DNA from: Trichosporon coremiiforme
Taxonomy: Eukaryota; Basidiomycota; Tremellomycetes; Trichosporonales; Trichosporonaceae
DNA length: 64,000 nt
Assembly: GCA_039545355.1 (NCBI GenBank)
Contig: BCJJ01000018.1
Location: 248,001 to 312,000, forward strand
Reading direction: 5' to 3'
Made by a program: the position numbers and the translations under genes. Each line of letters opens with the position of its first letter. Position 1 is the first letter of the stretch. Below the pieces are notes generated by a model, which was not told the DNA's origin, ran no database searches, and saw nothing but the letters and a program-made list of their open reading frames with translations. Below, piece after piece: positions 10,868 to 22,442 of the stretch.

Positions 10868-13800
10868 CCCCCCTCCAGCCAAAGTCAGCTCGCTCAGACA
10901 TATGAGCGCGTCTGACCGCGTGTGCGTGCGACGATGAGATCCCAGATCCAGCTGCGGCAACTCACAGGCCAATCGATCGTGCATGCTGCCCTATGGCTGA
11001 ACACGCCGGGAATGCGACGTTGGCATTCCTGGGTCGTATTGCTGGCTGACCCTCATGGTGACAATTGGCTGGCTTGCACCTCCTGTCACTCCTGGGTCAG
11101 CGTTTTTTCCTGGGTGAGTTGATTCTGTGCGCTGGGTGGGACTTGGCCGGAACCCTCCAGCATGGTCAGTGAAGGGCCAGATGTCTGGCTGAGAGACTGT
11201 CTCTCCGAAATCCACGCCTCCTGATTGCGCCCTTGACGCCCCCTTCTGACGCCCTCTACGCGTTCTGCCGTGAGCAGTCGAATCGGTGCATTCTGGGCGC
11301 TGTGGCGTCAGCGTGTCTGACAATTCTCTGTCTTACCCAACGTTTTGTCTTCGCGAGTGCGAGAAATGCCTCGTAGCGAAGCACGCGGTGACACCCAGCC
11401 ACGACCCAGCCACGGTGGGTGAGACGACGGTGACAACAGTGACAACGCTGTGATCGTTGAGTGCTGCGCCACGTCTCCGCCTTCTGCGCCACCGACGCCC
11501 CCCGCAGGTGCCGACGTCGAAGGCCCAAGGCCCGGAACCACAGCGTTCTGTGATTTGGTCACAGATGGGGCCACATTCGTGATAGCGGAACCTTGTTCAC
11601 CAATGATGCGGAATTCGCTTACGGTGAGGCGCCGCGGCAGCACGTTTCGGCCGTTAGCCCAGTCCCAAGAGATTCTGTGGGCCAATGGGTGAGCGTCTCC
11701 ATGACTCGTGCAGAGTGCTGGGCTTGTAAGGGCCCGGAACTAGCGGTGAGACTGCTATTTCCACACCCTTTCTTGCTTCGACTTCGATTCGAATCGAGCC
11801 CTGTGTCCTGACCTTCCTGGTCCTCCTGGCAGTGTGCCTTCCTTCCGTAGCGGTACCTTCGTGATGTACAGGGGCGATCACATCGATCTAGCACGAATTC
11901 AGCAAGTAGACCTGCGATGGCCAAGTGGAGAGAGGGCACACGCCCCTTTCCCGCGCAGAGCAGACGCCTTACTCGCCTGCCCAGCGTCATCCGCCACGCA
12001 CTGAGGCAGATGGTCCTAGGGACTACAGAAGCCTGCAGGATAGAATACCCATGCATGTGCGTGGGCGTGTTCGCGTTCTGACGCTAACCTGCCCAGCTGG
12101 ACGGGGTGGCGCCCACTATTCCTCCATGTCCGGGCCAGCACGTCCGCTAGCGGGATGCGGAGTGCGGAGAAAGGTAGCTAGCTCAAAGGAGCTTCGGAGC
12201 GAAGATCCCACGAACCTCGCCTTTCGGTTTGCGAGCGCGCGAGCGGGAGGGGGCGAGTAGTGCTGGCGATCTTTCCGCTGCGTGGGCGGGGACTAGCTCA
12301 ACTTAGTGCGGGGTGGGGAGTACATTCTCCGTTCTCTTGGACCCCGCGCTGTACATGCGTCGGCCACTCGGAGGAGACGATAATCCACCACGCGCAACCA
12401 AAAATGCGGGGTGAATGGTAGAGCAGGTACGAGACACGAGGGGGAGTACACAGGGTGAGTCACTGTGACTCAGCGGTGTGATGTGAGTGATCGGGGAGAT
12501 CGAAGGCCAACATGAACTGCAGGCGGCGCGATCGGAGCTAAACGCGACGAAAGAAATCAGCCATGCTCCTGGGGCGTAAAGGCACAGCGCACAATGCACA
12601 ATGCATTGCACACCTGCACGCCTTGCTGCACGTCAACAATCAGTCAGTTTGCAAGGCAGGGTGATGATGGTTCCTGTGCAAGCCGGTTCCTAACGGACTC
12701 CAGGACACACCGGACGTTTGTTGTCCACAAGAAACCGCGCATCCGTGCATCCCGGGATTCGAGAGTCTTACGAATCACTCCCACCCAGCGGTCCGTACCT
12801 TCCTCAACGCAAGGTGATGGGACACGATCGCTGGCGTTGTGCTGCGCCTGTAAGCATAAGCGTGCCTCGTACTAATGCACGTACGACGCAGGCACAATCC
12901 CCACGGCCCGTAGCGTTGGGCATCCGACCGTAGACTCTCAACACTGCAGATGCGGGGAATTGTCCTAGACTGCTTCTGGCGACGAATGCTGCATCCAGTC
13001 ATATGCTGAGCGGTATGTCGTGATCGTGGGCGATAGAGAGGAGGTTTGTTGTGCACTGTATGCTGTATTGGGAGCAGTCACCGTGCCGTGCGGAGGGGTT
13101 GCCGGCATGTACAGGGAAGGCGACCCGCAGGCGACCCGGAGGCAGAAGTCCGTCCCAGTTGGAGGTTCAGTTCAGCAGCCTCAACATCCAAGTCGATGAG
13201 CAGAGCTCCTGCCTCTGCTCTTAGTTGATGCTGGATAATCTCTGATAAACTTACTCGACGTGAGGGACCCACCCCCCGAGCACCGAGGGAATACCCCGAG
13301 CACCACCCCGAACCCGCCCCCGAGCCCGGGGCGGAAAGGCGATGCGGCGGCATCTGCCCTGCGGCTCGCCTCTCCCCTCGGCGACTGCGGCTGCGGCTCC
13401 GCCACCGAGCACGCTGCACGACCCACGGCTCTTGGCTGGCCTGCGCTCGGTAGCGAGTAAGGGAGCCGCGTGATCCGTGACCCGCGTTGGGTGCCGTGTG
13501 CTTTACAAGGACCTGAGGTACTGAGAGCTGTGCATGCCACAATAGAAGGGGACGCTTTGCGTACCGCGGAAATGAGATGGTGGCGTGCACACACGACCTC
13601 GGCCATCCTCGACGAGATTCACGCGCTCAACTCTGAGACACAAGTTCACAGCGGCGTCGGGCACATTTGCGCACGCGGGACGCGGCCCTCACGGTTGGTC
13701 GGAGAGTTTGGCAGGACCGCGGGGCGCACGGCGACGGACTGTCGGTCCGAACGCCGCACGCACGTGAAAGCCTTCTCACCTCAAACGACTTGACCACCTG

Positions 13801-15648
13801 AGCAGGGCTCCTGAGGACGACCTGAGGAGAACCTGAAGAGCATTCAACATGAGCTTGAATTATTGAGGGCACAATGTCGCCAGGGGCATTACCTGCACCC
13901 CACTCGTCCCAAAACTGTCACTCTCAGAGTGTGCTGTGAGCGTGCAACTCGCAAAACTGCTTACGCAACCGTGATCGCGGTTGCCTCCATACCGACCAAG
14001 GGGTACACATGAGCAAGAAGGCGAAACGTCGTGACCCAGCAACAACCTAGGAGTGGGGCGAGTGGGACCTGCGGATCAATGTTTCTCGGCCATGCACACA
14101 CCGCGGCACAGCGACGGCTCTGCGGCAGCGGTAAAGTTGAGGCTGAAGCTTTAAGGGGGGAGGCATGCGAGTGACGGGGTGCTCGAGTGCACCACATGCT
14201 GCCAAGTCCGCTCCATCGTCACACTCAAACCTCGGCGCCCGATGCATGTAACACTCCGCAATTGTTGCGAACACGCAGGCTACACCATGGAACCGCATGT
14301 AGCCGAGTGTGCACCTAGACGCGAGAGGTAAAGATAGCACTGTCGATTCGAAAATGCCCATGAATGCACACAAATGCGGAGCGACGCGCGTCCGTCTGAA
14401 CGTTATGCTTAAGCGATACGACGCAGTAGGCAGTAGAGCGGCCGAAGACCCGAGGACACTGCACGACCCAATCGGCATTGATGTGCATGTTGGTTGATCT
14501 ATCGAGCGACGCAGAATATCTTAGCGCAGGCACCAGAACACGGCCTGCATCAGCACCTCAAAGAACCTGAGCTGGGCCGGAGGAAGGACGGCTTGCGGCC
14601 TGAGGAAGTTGTTGGGGTGGAAGAAAAGGGGGGAACGGCGCTTATGCGCTTTAGCGCCAGCGGCGATCATTCGTGATGTGTCTAGCTCGCGATAGCTCGT
14701 GTCAATCACCTTAGTGCAGTTCCGGGACAGCGCTGCTGTAATGATCCTTCAGATGCTTCTCACACTCCCGAGCTGAAAGCTGAGGTGCCGTACGCATTGC
14801 AATGCATACAACATAGGGAGGAGTGCGTAGCCTGCTTTGCCAGTCCGCGTGCCCGTGAGCCCTCGAAGCTGTGAGCCCGCCAGGAGTAAGCGGAAAGGAG
14901 ACACGCCGCAGTGCGGATGTAGCTCGCCTGCTGTGCTGGAGCTCGTTGAGGGGCTCATGGAGATAGCGGCGTTTTGTAGTCTGGCGACGAATCGCATTGA
15001 TTTGTACGCAGGGGTAAAGCGCTGCAAGCGAGAAGCGGAGAGTGGATTGATGGGCGTCCCAGCAATCGAGCCCCGGACTCCGATTAGGTTTCGGGACCCC
15101 AGCAATCTCGCAGCACAGCGAGGGCGTGCATCCTGTTACCGAAGTCCTTGCTCCGTCCGCAGACCAAGTTCCGCTCAGCACGACATGCTGCGAGCAAGGC
15201 GGTCATCTTGGAAATTCGCGGATGTTCAGGCAGGGAAAGGCATAGAGAGAGGGACCGCAGAGTGCAGTTCGCATACCCCGCTGCGAGCATTGATTTGCGT
15301 AGCAAGCAAGATGCATGCCTCGGTGCCTCGGCGCCTCGGTGCGGCCCACGGTCTCAATAGCTGGCGCTGAATAGTGCTGAAACTCAGTTCTGTCCTGCAA
15401 TGGCAGCTTGCCTTTTGCGTCAGAATCCAACCCTGCAGGTTTGCTCTGTCCTGCATCCTGCGGTTTCCTGGAGCCCAAGTGTCCTGGGTGCAAAACCTGG
15501 GATACCGACCGAGGGAGCGCCGGTATGGGCCTCAAGCCTCTTCCGCGCGAACCTCGCAAGCCACATCCCTTTGTTAACCCGCAATGCACGACCGCAATCC
15601 CCAGAAGATGGTGACTGTCTGGCATGTCTGGAGAGATGTCTCGCATGC

Positions 15649-15692
15649 GGGCCTGAGCCACGCGGGCCGTTAGGTCTTCGCGACTCAGGCCC
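15649..15692. repeat. inverted repeat GGGCCTGAG ... CTCAGGCCC
   Basis: A perfect 9-bp inverted repeat with a 26-nt spacer could form a GC-rich hairpin. About 25 nt further on lies a second imperfect pair (AACCCTTGGTG and CACCAGGGTT). No gene overlaps, and neither is followed by a T-run. Confidence 0.4.
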
Positions 15693-17525
15693 GGATCACC
15701 GTGCATCAAAGACCAAAGAACCCTTGGTGACACACTTGTACCACCAGGGTTGATGGCAGCCACATTGCGCTTCGCATCTTCTGCCAACTCATCTGGTGAA
15801 CAGTCTCTGCCCACCGCGTGCTGTGCACGTTCCGACGAGGTTGCTGCGCAGCAATGCGGCCTTCATTTATGCGCCGGGTCAACTTGCTTGTTCCCTGCAG
15901 GTCACCACTCTGCTATCTCGCCCTGCAGCAACGTCACTGCCTTTCCCCATTACCCCGGCACACCCCAGTTCCCGCTCGTCTGCCCCGTCTGCCCGGAGCT
16001 GCCCCGGGAAGCGGCGGACGGATCCCCGGATCGAGGTTGGGTCTTCGTGCTTCTTGTCAGCGAAGGTCTGGAGGACTGGGCGCCACAGGCCGGGTGCAAG
16101 CACCTCCCCTCGCATTCACCACGAAACATGCACAGCCTGTGCTTCCGCTGCTGCTCGTCGCGCTGCATCAGTAACCCCGGTACCGCTGCCGCAGGCGATA
16201 CAGGTCAGATGAAGTCATACTTGTCTTGTATCTGAGATTCACGCTCCCCGTTGAACGCCCTCCGCGGCACTTGAAAGTTTCTGGGTTGCAGCCTGCCGAC
16301 CTTTGCCGTGCATCATGCACTTCGGTCGTCGATGTTTCACCTTTATCTTGTACGGACGCCACTTGCCGCTGATGCACGCTCTGCGCCCCAGCCGGGGTTC
16401 GCTTTTCTGTGTGAAACCTTGAATTAGCCATGCGAGGCTTGTGTAGGAGTGCGTACGACGCATCAAGTATTCCAGAGAACCTGCTCAAAACGACTCAGGA
16501 CGTCAGTGGCGGGTTTCCCGTCCCGCCTGCTTTTGCTTTGTACCCTCGCTGCCCCTCCCTCACTTTTGTCGACTTGCACAGGCCAACTGGGCCAGTTGCG
16601 ACGCTACCTGTGCTGTTAAACTCACTGGCAACATCGTGCCGCAGCCCGGTAAAGTGGGTCCTACTGTACTCCGCACTAGGCGACACGGCGGTTAGAGGCC
16701 GTCTCCGCCTGCGACGCAGCATACGTGCGAGATCCGTAGTGCTGCATCACCGCACGTCCCTACGGGCGGCATCGTCCCTTATTTTGTCAGATCTCAAATG
16801 AGCGAAACTCAAAACACCGCGCGCTCGATTGGAAAGGAGTTGCAGGAGCAAGAAATAATCAGTCAGGACGCTTCAGACCGCGTCAGGATTTATTTTTGCG
16901 ATGTTTCTCCATACAGTCCCCGAGTTACCCCAGTTGAAGCCCCAGCATCACGTCCCCGATTATCGAGCCTGACACACTGACGTACACAAGCTGACACTCA
17001 TTCCTTCGTTTGTGCTTATCCGCGAGTCTGGCGTCGTACGTCTCCTCCTCCCAGTGCCTGAAGCCTCCGAGGAAGCCTGCCCTGACCCTGCCCATAACGG
17101 ATCCACAGTTGGGTCGCTTTTCGGCCATTCCTCTGGTTGCGTGGGTGTCTACGATCAAGCTTTTTCGATCAACGGCATACCAACGTCAGCAAACCATATG
17201 ACAATCGCCAGGTGTAGGTGACGGTCACACAGGCAAGGGGCTGCACGCGCTGCACGTTTGTGGGAACAGACTCTTCTGCATGCTACAGGCTACAAAGATG
17301 TATCGCTACACGGTGTCGGATCTTCAATGACCGTTTAGGGTTATGCGTCAAGACTTGGTGCACCAGACAGGCTGGGTACCGAGTCCGACGAAGAGACAAA
17401 CGATTTGAACGGGGGAATAGTAGGGTGATTACTTCAAACGAGGTATCGCGGGCCATTAGAACGGACAGGGTAAGGGTAAATAGGGAAAGGAAAATCTCTA
17501 AGCGTCGGCCAAAGGACCGACCCAA

Positions 17526-18857
17526 TTAAGCGTGGTGGTTCATCGAGTACGAGTTGAACGAGTGCGGGTGCGTACCGGACGAAGGGAGGTAGTCATCACC
17601 ACGGCCGCCCTGCTTGTAGCCGTTGCCCTGGGGCCAGAGGTAGCTGCTGCTGAAACGCGAAGGCTCAGTGGGCGAGCCACCGGTGGAGGAACCTGTGTTG
17701 GCGGTGGCGGGGCGAGTGTTCTCATTGGAGCCGGCGGCGGCGGCGCCCCAACCAGGAGGGCTGTTCAGAAAGGAACCGTTCGAGCTGCGGTGTCCGCCAA
17801 AGGCGTCGTGCGAGTCGCCATGCGAGTAGTTCGAAACAGGGTCGTTGTTCTCTTGAGGGGCTCCCCAAGGAGAGTAGACGCTGTTCGTGTAAGGGCCAGC
17901 AGAAGGAAGAGACTGGGCCTCGTTGGCTGCGGCGGCAGCGGCGGCGGCTTCCTTGTTGGCGGCGGCAGCGGCCTCCTCCCTCTTCTTCTTGCGCCACTCC
18001 TTGCGCATCTCCTTGAACTCGGCGGGGAGACGCTTCTCACCGTGCTTCTGCATGGCGACGTGCGCGTTCAGGTGGTTGAGGGTGCCGTAAGCCTTATCGC
18101 AGCCCTTGTAGCCACAGGGATAGATGCGCTCGATCTCATCGTAGCGGCGACGAGAGCGCTTCTTCGCGACAGGACCAGCGAGAGACACGAACTGGAGGTC
18201 GCTCTCAGCCGCGACGCCACCGTTGCCCATAGGCACGCCCATGTTGTAACGACCAGCGTTGCTGTCGTAGGAGTAACGGCCGTTGAAACCAGGAAGCACG
18301 GTGGTCGAAGCGGGAGGGAAGGAAGATCCACCGACCGAGTAGCCCGAGACACCGTGGATGTTGTTCTGGTAGCCCGAAGAGACAAGAGGGCGAGCACCGG
18401 TGTGCAGGCTACTGCTCAGGTGAGGCTGATAGCTCGGAAGGCTGTCGCTGGTAGCGGAGCGGGCCACAGTGGGCTGGCGAGGGACGGTGCTGTGCAGCCC
18501 GTTGCTGTAAGGGTACGACATGCCGACGTTGATAGGGTAGGGCAGGGTCGACGAGTTGCTGTGGTTGTCGAGCGAGCTAGAGAATGGGAAGGAAGGTGCG
18601 TGGTTGTCACTGGCACGGTCCTTCGCGTCACGTTCGGCGAACGAGCGGCGGTGGTCGTAAGGGAACGAAGCGTTCTCGGGCGTGGCTGGGCCAAGGGAGT
18701 TTGACGAGTTGGCGTACGAGGAGTAGAGCGCGGACGAGTCCGAGAGCATGCTAGAGCGACGGTAGTCTCTAGGTGATTCAATGGCGGTAGTCGCTGGGGA
18801 GACCTGAGAGTGATCGGAAGCGACTAGAGTGGGAGGTTGATCGAAGATAGCAGTCAT
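17526..18857 (-). CDS. Con7-like C2H2 zinc-finger transcription factor
   Basis: An uninterrupted frame of 443 residues. The core at about residues 222-296 has LQFVSLAGP, a basic KKRSRRRYDEIERIYPC entry, and a zinc finger with C248, C253, H266 and H272 (C-x4-C-x12-H-x5-H; YGTLNHLNAHVAMQKHG), followed by a basic coiled helix FKEMRKEWRKKKREE. This finger plus basic helix is the hallmark of the fungal Con7 family, which controls morphogenesis, conidiation and virulence-related programmes in ascomycetes; the role in this organism is not known. The flanks are low-complexity Ser/Asn/Tyr-rich, with Ala runs after the helix. The ATG at 18857 is chosen; the frame extends eight codons further upstream only from a TTG. 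No coding intron is needed. It is the only gene in about 17 kb. Confidence 0.85.
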   Translation of the reverse strand: MTAIFDQPPTLVASDHSQVSPATTAIESPRDYRRSSMLSDSSALYSSYANSSNSLGPATPENASFPYDHRRSFAERDAKDRASDNHAPSFPFSSSLDNHSNSSTLPYPINVGMSYPYSNGLHSTVPRQPTVARSATSDSLPSYQPHLSSSLHTGARPLVSSGYQNNIHGVSGYSVGGSSFPPASTTVLPGFNGRYSYDSNAGRYNMGVPMGNGGVAAESDLQFVSLAGPVAKKRSRRRYDEIERIYPCGYKGCDKAYGTLNHLNAHVAMQKHGEKRLPAEFKEMRKEWRKKKREEAAAAANKEAAAAAAAANEAQSLPSAGPYTNSVYSPWGAPQENNDPVSNYSHGDSHDAFGGHRSSNGSFLNSPPGWGAAAAGSNENTRPATANTGSSTGGSPTEPSRFSSSYLWPQGNGYKQGGRGDDYLPSSGTHPHSFNSYSMNHHA

Positions 18858-19301
18858 AAAGAACAAGATGTTGGGGGCCAAGGGGGGGTATGAGAGTTGG
18901 ATGGGGAGAAAGAAAAGAGATGTGAAATGTCAACGCAGTGGAGAAGGAAGACAAGACGACACTGGAGGATGTGGAACGAAGAAGGATGGATATACGGAGA
19001 CGGCGAACGAGGAAGGTGGAATCGATTAATGAGCAGGGCTTGGGTCTCTGGAGGTGAGATCCAGTGATGCTACGCTCAGGGTATTGACCAGTTGTGGAAC
19101 AATATGAGGGGTCGGTGGTTGATGCAGGGTGCAAAAGCCGTGGCTGATGTCGGTCGTTCGGATGGCGGGTGGGTGTAGCGCCAGTGGTAGGGGATGGGCT
19201 TGGGCTGGGTCGTTGGCTTGCGATCCAGCGGAAGTGCCACTTGAGACAAGTAGTAATTCAGAGGCGTACTGTGCAGCACGAGGTGACAGACTGCGAGTGA
19301 T

Positions 19302-19374
19302 CTAGTGTCAGTCAGAGCGGAGTCCGAGGTCGTGTGCGGTGCGCCGTGCGACGTTACAGCCGCTAGCTACTCAC
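19302..19374 (-). other. possible 5'-UTR intron of the Con7-like gene
   Basis: On the minus strand the segment begins GTGAGTAGC and ends CTGACTGACACTAG, with good branch and acceptor signals, 73 nt long. It lies upstream of the coding start in the same orientation. This is sequence pattern only; there is no transcript evidence. Confidence 0.35.
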
Positions 19375-19690
19375 TGGAAAGGCCGGTTCGTCGGTAGCTG
19401 AAGATGGACCGGGCGACAACGAAGAAGGCTTTGCGTAGAGCGAGGAGCCTGCTTCTGATTTCAGGGGCAATGGGTGACTCGACGTCCGTGGGTGGATTGG
19501 CGATGGGAGATGTGTGTGGATGTGTGTGAGACAGCCGAAGAACGGTGCGTATGATTGTGATCGAGTGATGATCTTAGTGTATGTTAGCGATGGCGCGAGT
19601 GGGAACAGAAGTTGAAGAAAAGCGGAGGAAGGATCGCTGGAGATTAAGAATGGCAAAGCGTAATATGCTTGAGCCGATGGTAGGGACTCG

Positions 19691-19789
19691 CTGAAGAGAC
19701 AGAAGCGAGCAGAGCCGCAGGAGAGCCCCTCAGGACCCATCGTTGTGTCCGCGCTCCGCGCGCTCCTTCGGCAACGGAGGCCGACTCAC
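19691..19789 (-). other. second possible 5'-UTR intron of the Con7-like gene
   Basis: The minus strand reads CTG then GTGAGTCGG at the donor and TCTGTCTCTTCAG at the acceptor, 99 nt. If real, the transcript starts more than 0.9 kb upstream of the coding start, and the leader contains several upstream ATGs. Confidence 0.3.
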
Positions 19790-20996
19790 CAGAGGAAATG
19801 CGAAAAGATGCTTGATTGCGCGACTTGGGCAGAGCAGCAGGCGGCTGATGAGTCGACTGCGGGGGGAGGCACGAGTGTCAGGACACACGGCAGGATGAGG
19901 CCCGGTGATCGGAAGGGTCTTTGGGCTACGAAACGTGTGTCGCCACTGAACACGCGTACTCGTGGGCAAGATAGGGCAAAGGGAAGCGACCGAGGAACTC
20001 AGGAACAGAGGAACGGAGGCTGAGGAACGAACGGCGAGAGGCACTGTGCGGTGCGCGTGCGGTGGCGGTTCGGGAGGTGTGCGGTACGTTGCAGCGGTGC
20101 AGCGGTACAGCGGTCCGGGGCTTGCGAATTGCGGGGGTGGGGGATAAAGGAGCCTGGAGGGACAAGGGATAGGGATCAAGGATGCAGGGACCCTAGGGAA
20201 GGCAGGCGGCGGATGTCGTCCAGGGTAAGGACCTGAACAAAGAAGAAAGACACGCTGTTGGAAATCAAGGGCAGCAACCTAGGGTCAGCATCCGTACATG
20301 ACCAGGATCGCAGCGCAGAAATCGAAATCGCTCAGAGTTCAGCCATACAGCAGCTGCAAGCCATGTGGTCCCAGGCTGGCCCGGGTCTGCCCCCCACAAG
20401 GTAGCCAACGCCGCGCGCCGTGCTGCTGCTTGTGCTTGCCGCATGAGGTCCACAGAGGTTCACTCAATGCGATGCGATGCGTGCTCTCCTGCATCCTGCA
20501 CCTGCGCACCTGCATCCCACCCCTGGTCGGTCAGGTGGGATGCGATGGCTGATGGCATGCACGGCACGGCGCGACACGAGCCACACGCACGATCGCACGC
20601 TGTTTAAACCCCGCCGGTCTACGATAACCAAACTTTGTGTCATTGGGTCCACTTACCTAGACAGGTGTTACTTGGTTCCGCTGCTTGCTCGAGCTTCTCC
20701 AGGAACTGGGCACGAATTGGCTCTCGGAATGATGACGATACCTTCGACACCGACCAGCCAGTCACGTAACCCCAAAATTGAGGTTGAACGTCGGCGCTCG
20801 ATTGAGAAGCGGCGGCGTAGAATCCCGATAGGCAATGCGAGGCCTGAGCGCACTCGAATCGTATCGATTCAAGGGTCGATTACAGAAGCCTCTGTCGGAC
20901 AATAATAACGTTCGACGACAGGACAGCGCAACACAAATGGGTGGTGTGCTGCAGGGCGAACGAACGGCGGGTGATCGGCCTATGTGGAGGGATAAC

Positions 20997-21010
20997 AGAG
21001 AGAGAGAGAG
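20997..21010. repeat. (AG)n microsatellite within a purine-rich tract
   Basis: Alternating AG runs into a G-run on the plus strand, hence a CT-rich tract on the minus strand. It could be a promoter tract for minus-strand transcription towards the Con7-like gene. Confidence 0.5.
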
Positions 21011-22426
21011 GGGGGATAGGAGGAGATAGTGTATGGCGGAGTAAAGTAGGGAGGACTGGGTTCTACTTGCGTGCGAGGGATGATGGTTGGTTTTCACCTT
21101 GAAACCAAAGTCGTGAGTTTACGTTGCTTGGTTCTTGACGAAGAAGAGCGAGGATGTGCATCTGGTCTCGTTGGTTTAATAGTTGCTGCATGGATAGCTG
21201 GTTGCAGGATGCTGGATGCGGGTCGCCTGCAAAGAGCCGGCCCATGGACCATGGACGTTCGGACTAGCTTGGGCAGCGAGCCTGGTGATCATGGCCGAGT
21301 TGTGCTGCGTTGGGTGACGGTCTCTTTTGCCGGCCGGCCGGTCAAGTCCACTCGGTAGATGAGCTAGCGAGATTGAGTGCTGGACGGCAAGAGGCCAAGA
21401 TGGAGGAAACCCATGCACCCATGCAAGGTGAATCTGCAAGGAGGCGGAGCAGTGCGTGTGCGCAGAATGAGGGGAGAGAGAGCCGAGTTTCGTTTGCAGC
21501 GACTGTGAGCCGGGTGCGGGGAAGATAGCATACCGTGTATCACGAGGTGTTATCTGACCATGGACCCTGATCCCTGAGCGCTACAGAGCCGTAAAACCAC
21601 GGCACATGGGCCAAGGGCCGGAAGGCAAGGCGCAGGGGGTCCCAGGGACCTCAGGGCCTCCGCACGGAACCCTGCACGGCCTGCCTCTCCGCTGCAAGTC
21701 CTCTCTTGGGGCCTTGTGTTCCTGCTGAGCTGCTGCTGCTGCTTGGCCAGCACGCCGACAATGCCAGCGTGCCAGTCTGAATTGCAAGCAACCTCTGACA
21801 GACAGCAGCGTGCACGACGTACCAGCACCCTGGTCGGATTTCTGGTGACCGCCGTTTCATTTCGGCATCCGACGGTCTGTGCTCCCTCCTCCCATTGAGT
21901 TCCCCAACAGTCCTCGCCCAGTCAGCAGAGCAGAGCGGAACTGCAGAGCGGCGAACAGCCAGCGGCAACTTTGATCCATCACAATACGCATTGCGCATTG
22001 CATTACGCGTGGAGAGGGAAAAAAAACCACGCGCAGCATTGCTGCGACACAGACCGGGATTTTGCAGATAGCGCGATCTCGCGATCGCTCTCGAGACGAG
22101 ATTTGATCCGTTATCACTTCGCTGCCCGGTCCGGCGTTCGAGCGCGCGAGCACCATACCAGCGTACCTGGCTGTACCCGGCACTGGGCTGCTGCCCCGCG
22201 CACCCGGACCAGCGGGGTCGTAGTCACTCCGCCTCCCTGCACAACCCCAAGCGCCGAGATCACTGCAATCTGCGCTCAACGCGCCGCACTGCCGAGGTGA
22301 CGTCTGGGCGCACGGCTTGCCGCAAAGTGACGGCACAGCGGCGCCGGACGGCTGAGCGACTCACCTCGGGTCTGGTCTGCATCTACGCCCCCTCGTCATG
22401 GCGGACGCCTCGCCACCGATCCATGA

Positions 22427-22442
22427 ATGCATGCATGCATGC
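22427..22442. repeat. (ATGC)4 tetranucleotide repeat
   Basis: Four uninterrupted ATGC units. The run contains overlapping self-complementary GCATGC and TGCA steps. It lies in the gene desert; a single ATGCATGC recurs near 23905. Confidence 0.6.

Larger units (their letters stand above)
9810..17525. other. gene desert, 7.7 kb, no supported gene
   Basis: Only short frames interrupted by stops are found, many beginning at non-ATG codons, and none shows a family motif, splice-linked continuation or coding-like third-position bias. I looked for transposase, integrase, reverse transcriptase, tRNA and rRNA signatures and saw none. The base composition stays GC-rich, so there is no sign of AT-shifted repeat decay. 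Small direct and inverted repeats occur (listed separately). The right end is the 3' side of the Con7-like gene. The region may hold non-coding RNAs or distal regulatory DNA; that is inference. Confidence 0.6.

Noticed and set aside
15203..15814. 203-codon minus-strand frame in the desert
   Set aside because: It starts at GTG, has mixed composition, no motif, and competes with other equally open frames.
17532..18704. 390-codon frame antisense to the Con7-like gene
   Set aside because: Val/Arg/Gly-rich mirror of Ser/Asn-rich coding DNA, with no motif.
17526..18881. longer N-terminus of the Con7-like protein (eight extra residues)
   Set aside because: The extension begins at TTG; the first ATG is at 18857.
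22427..22442. ATGC repeat as part of a CRISPR-like or attachment array
   Set aside because: It is a plain 4-bp microsatellite without spacers; the genome is eukaryotic.
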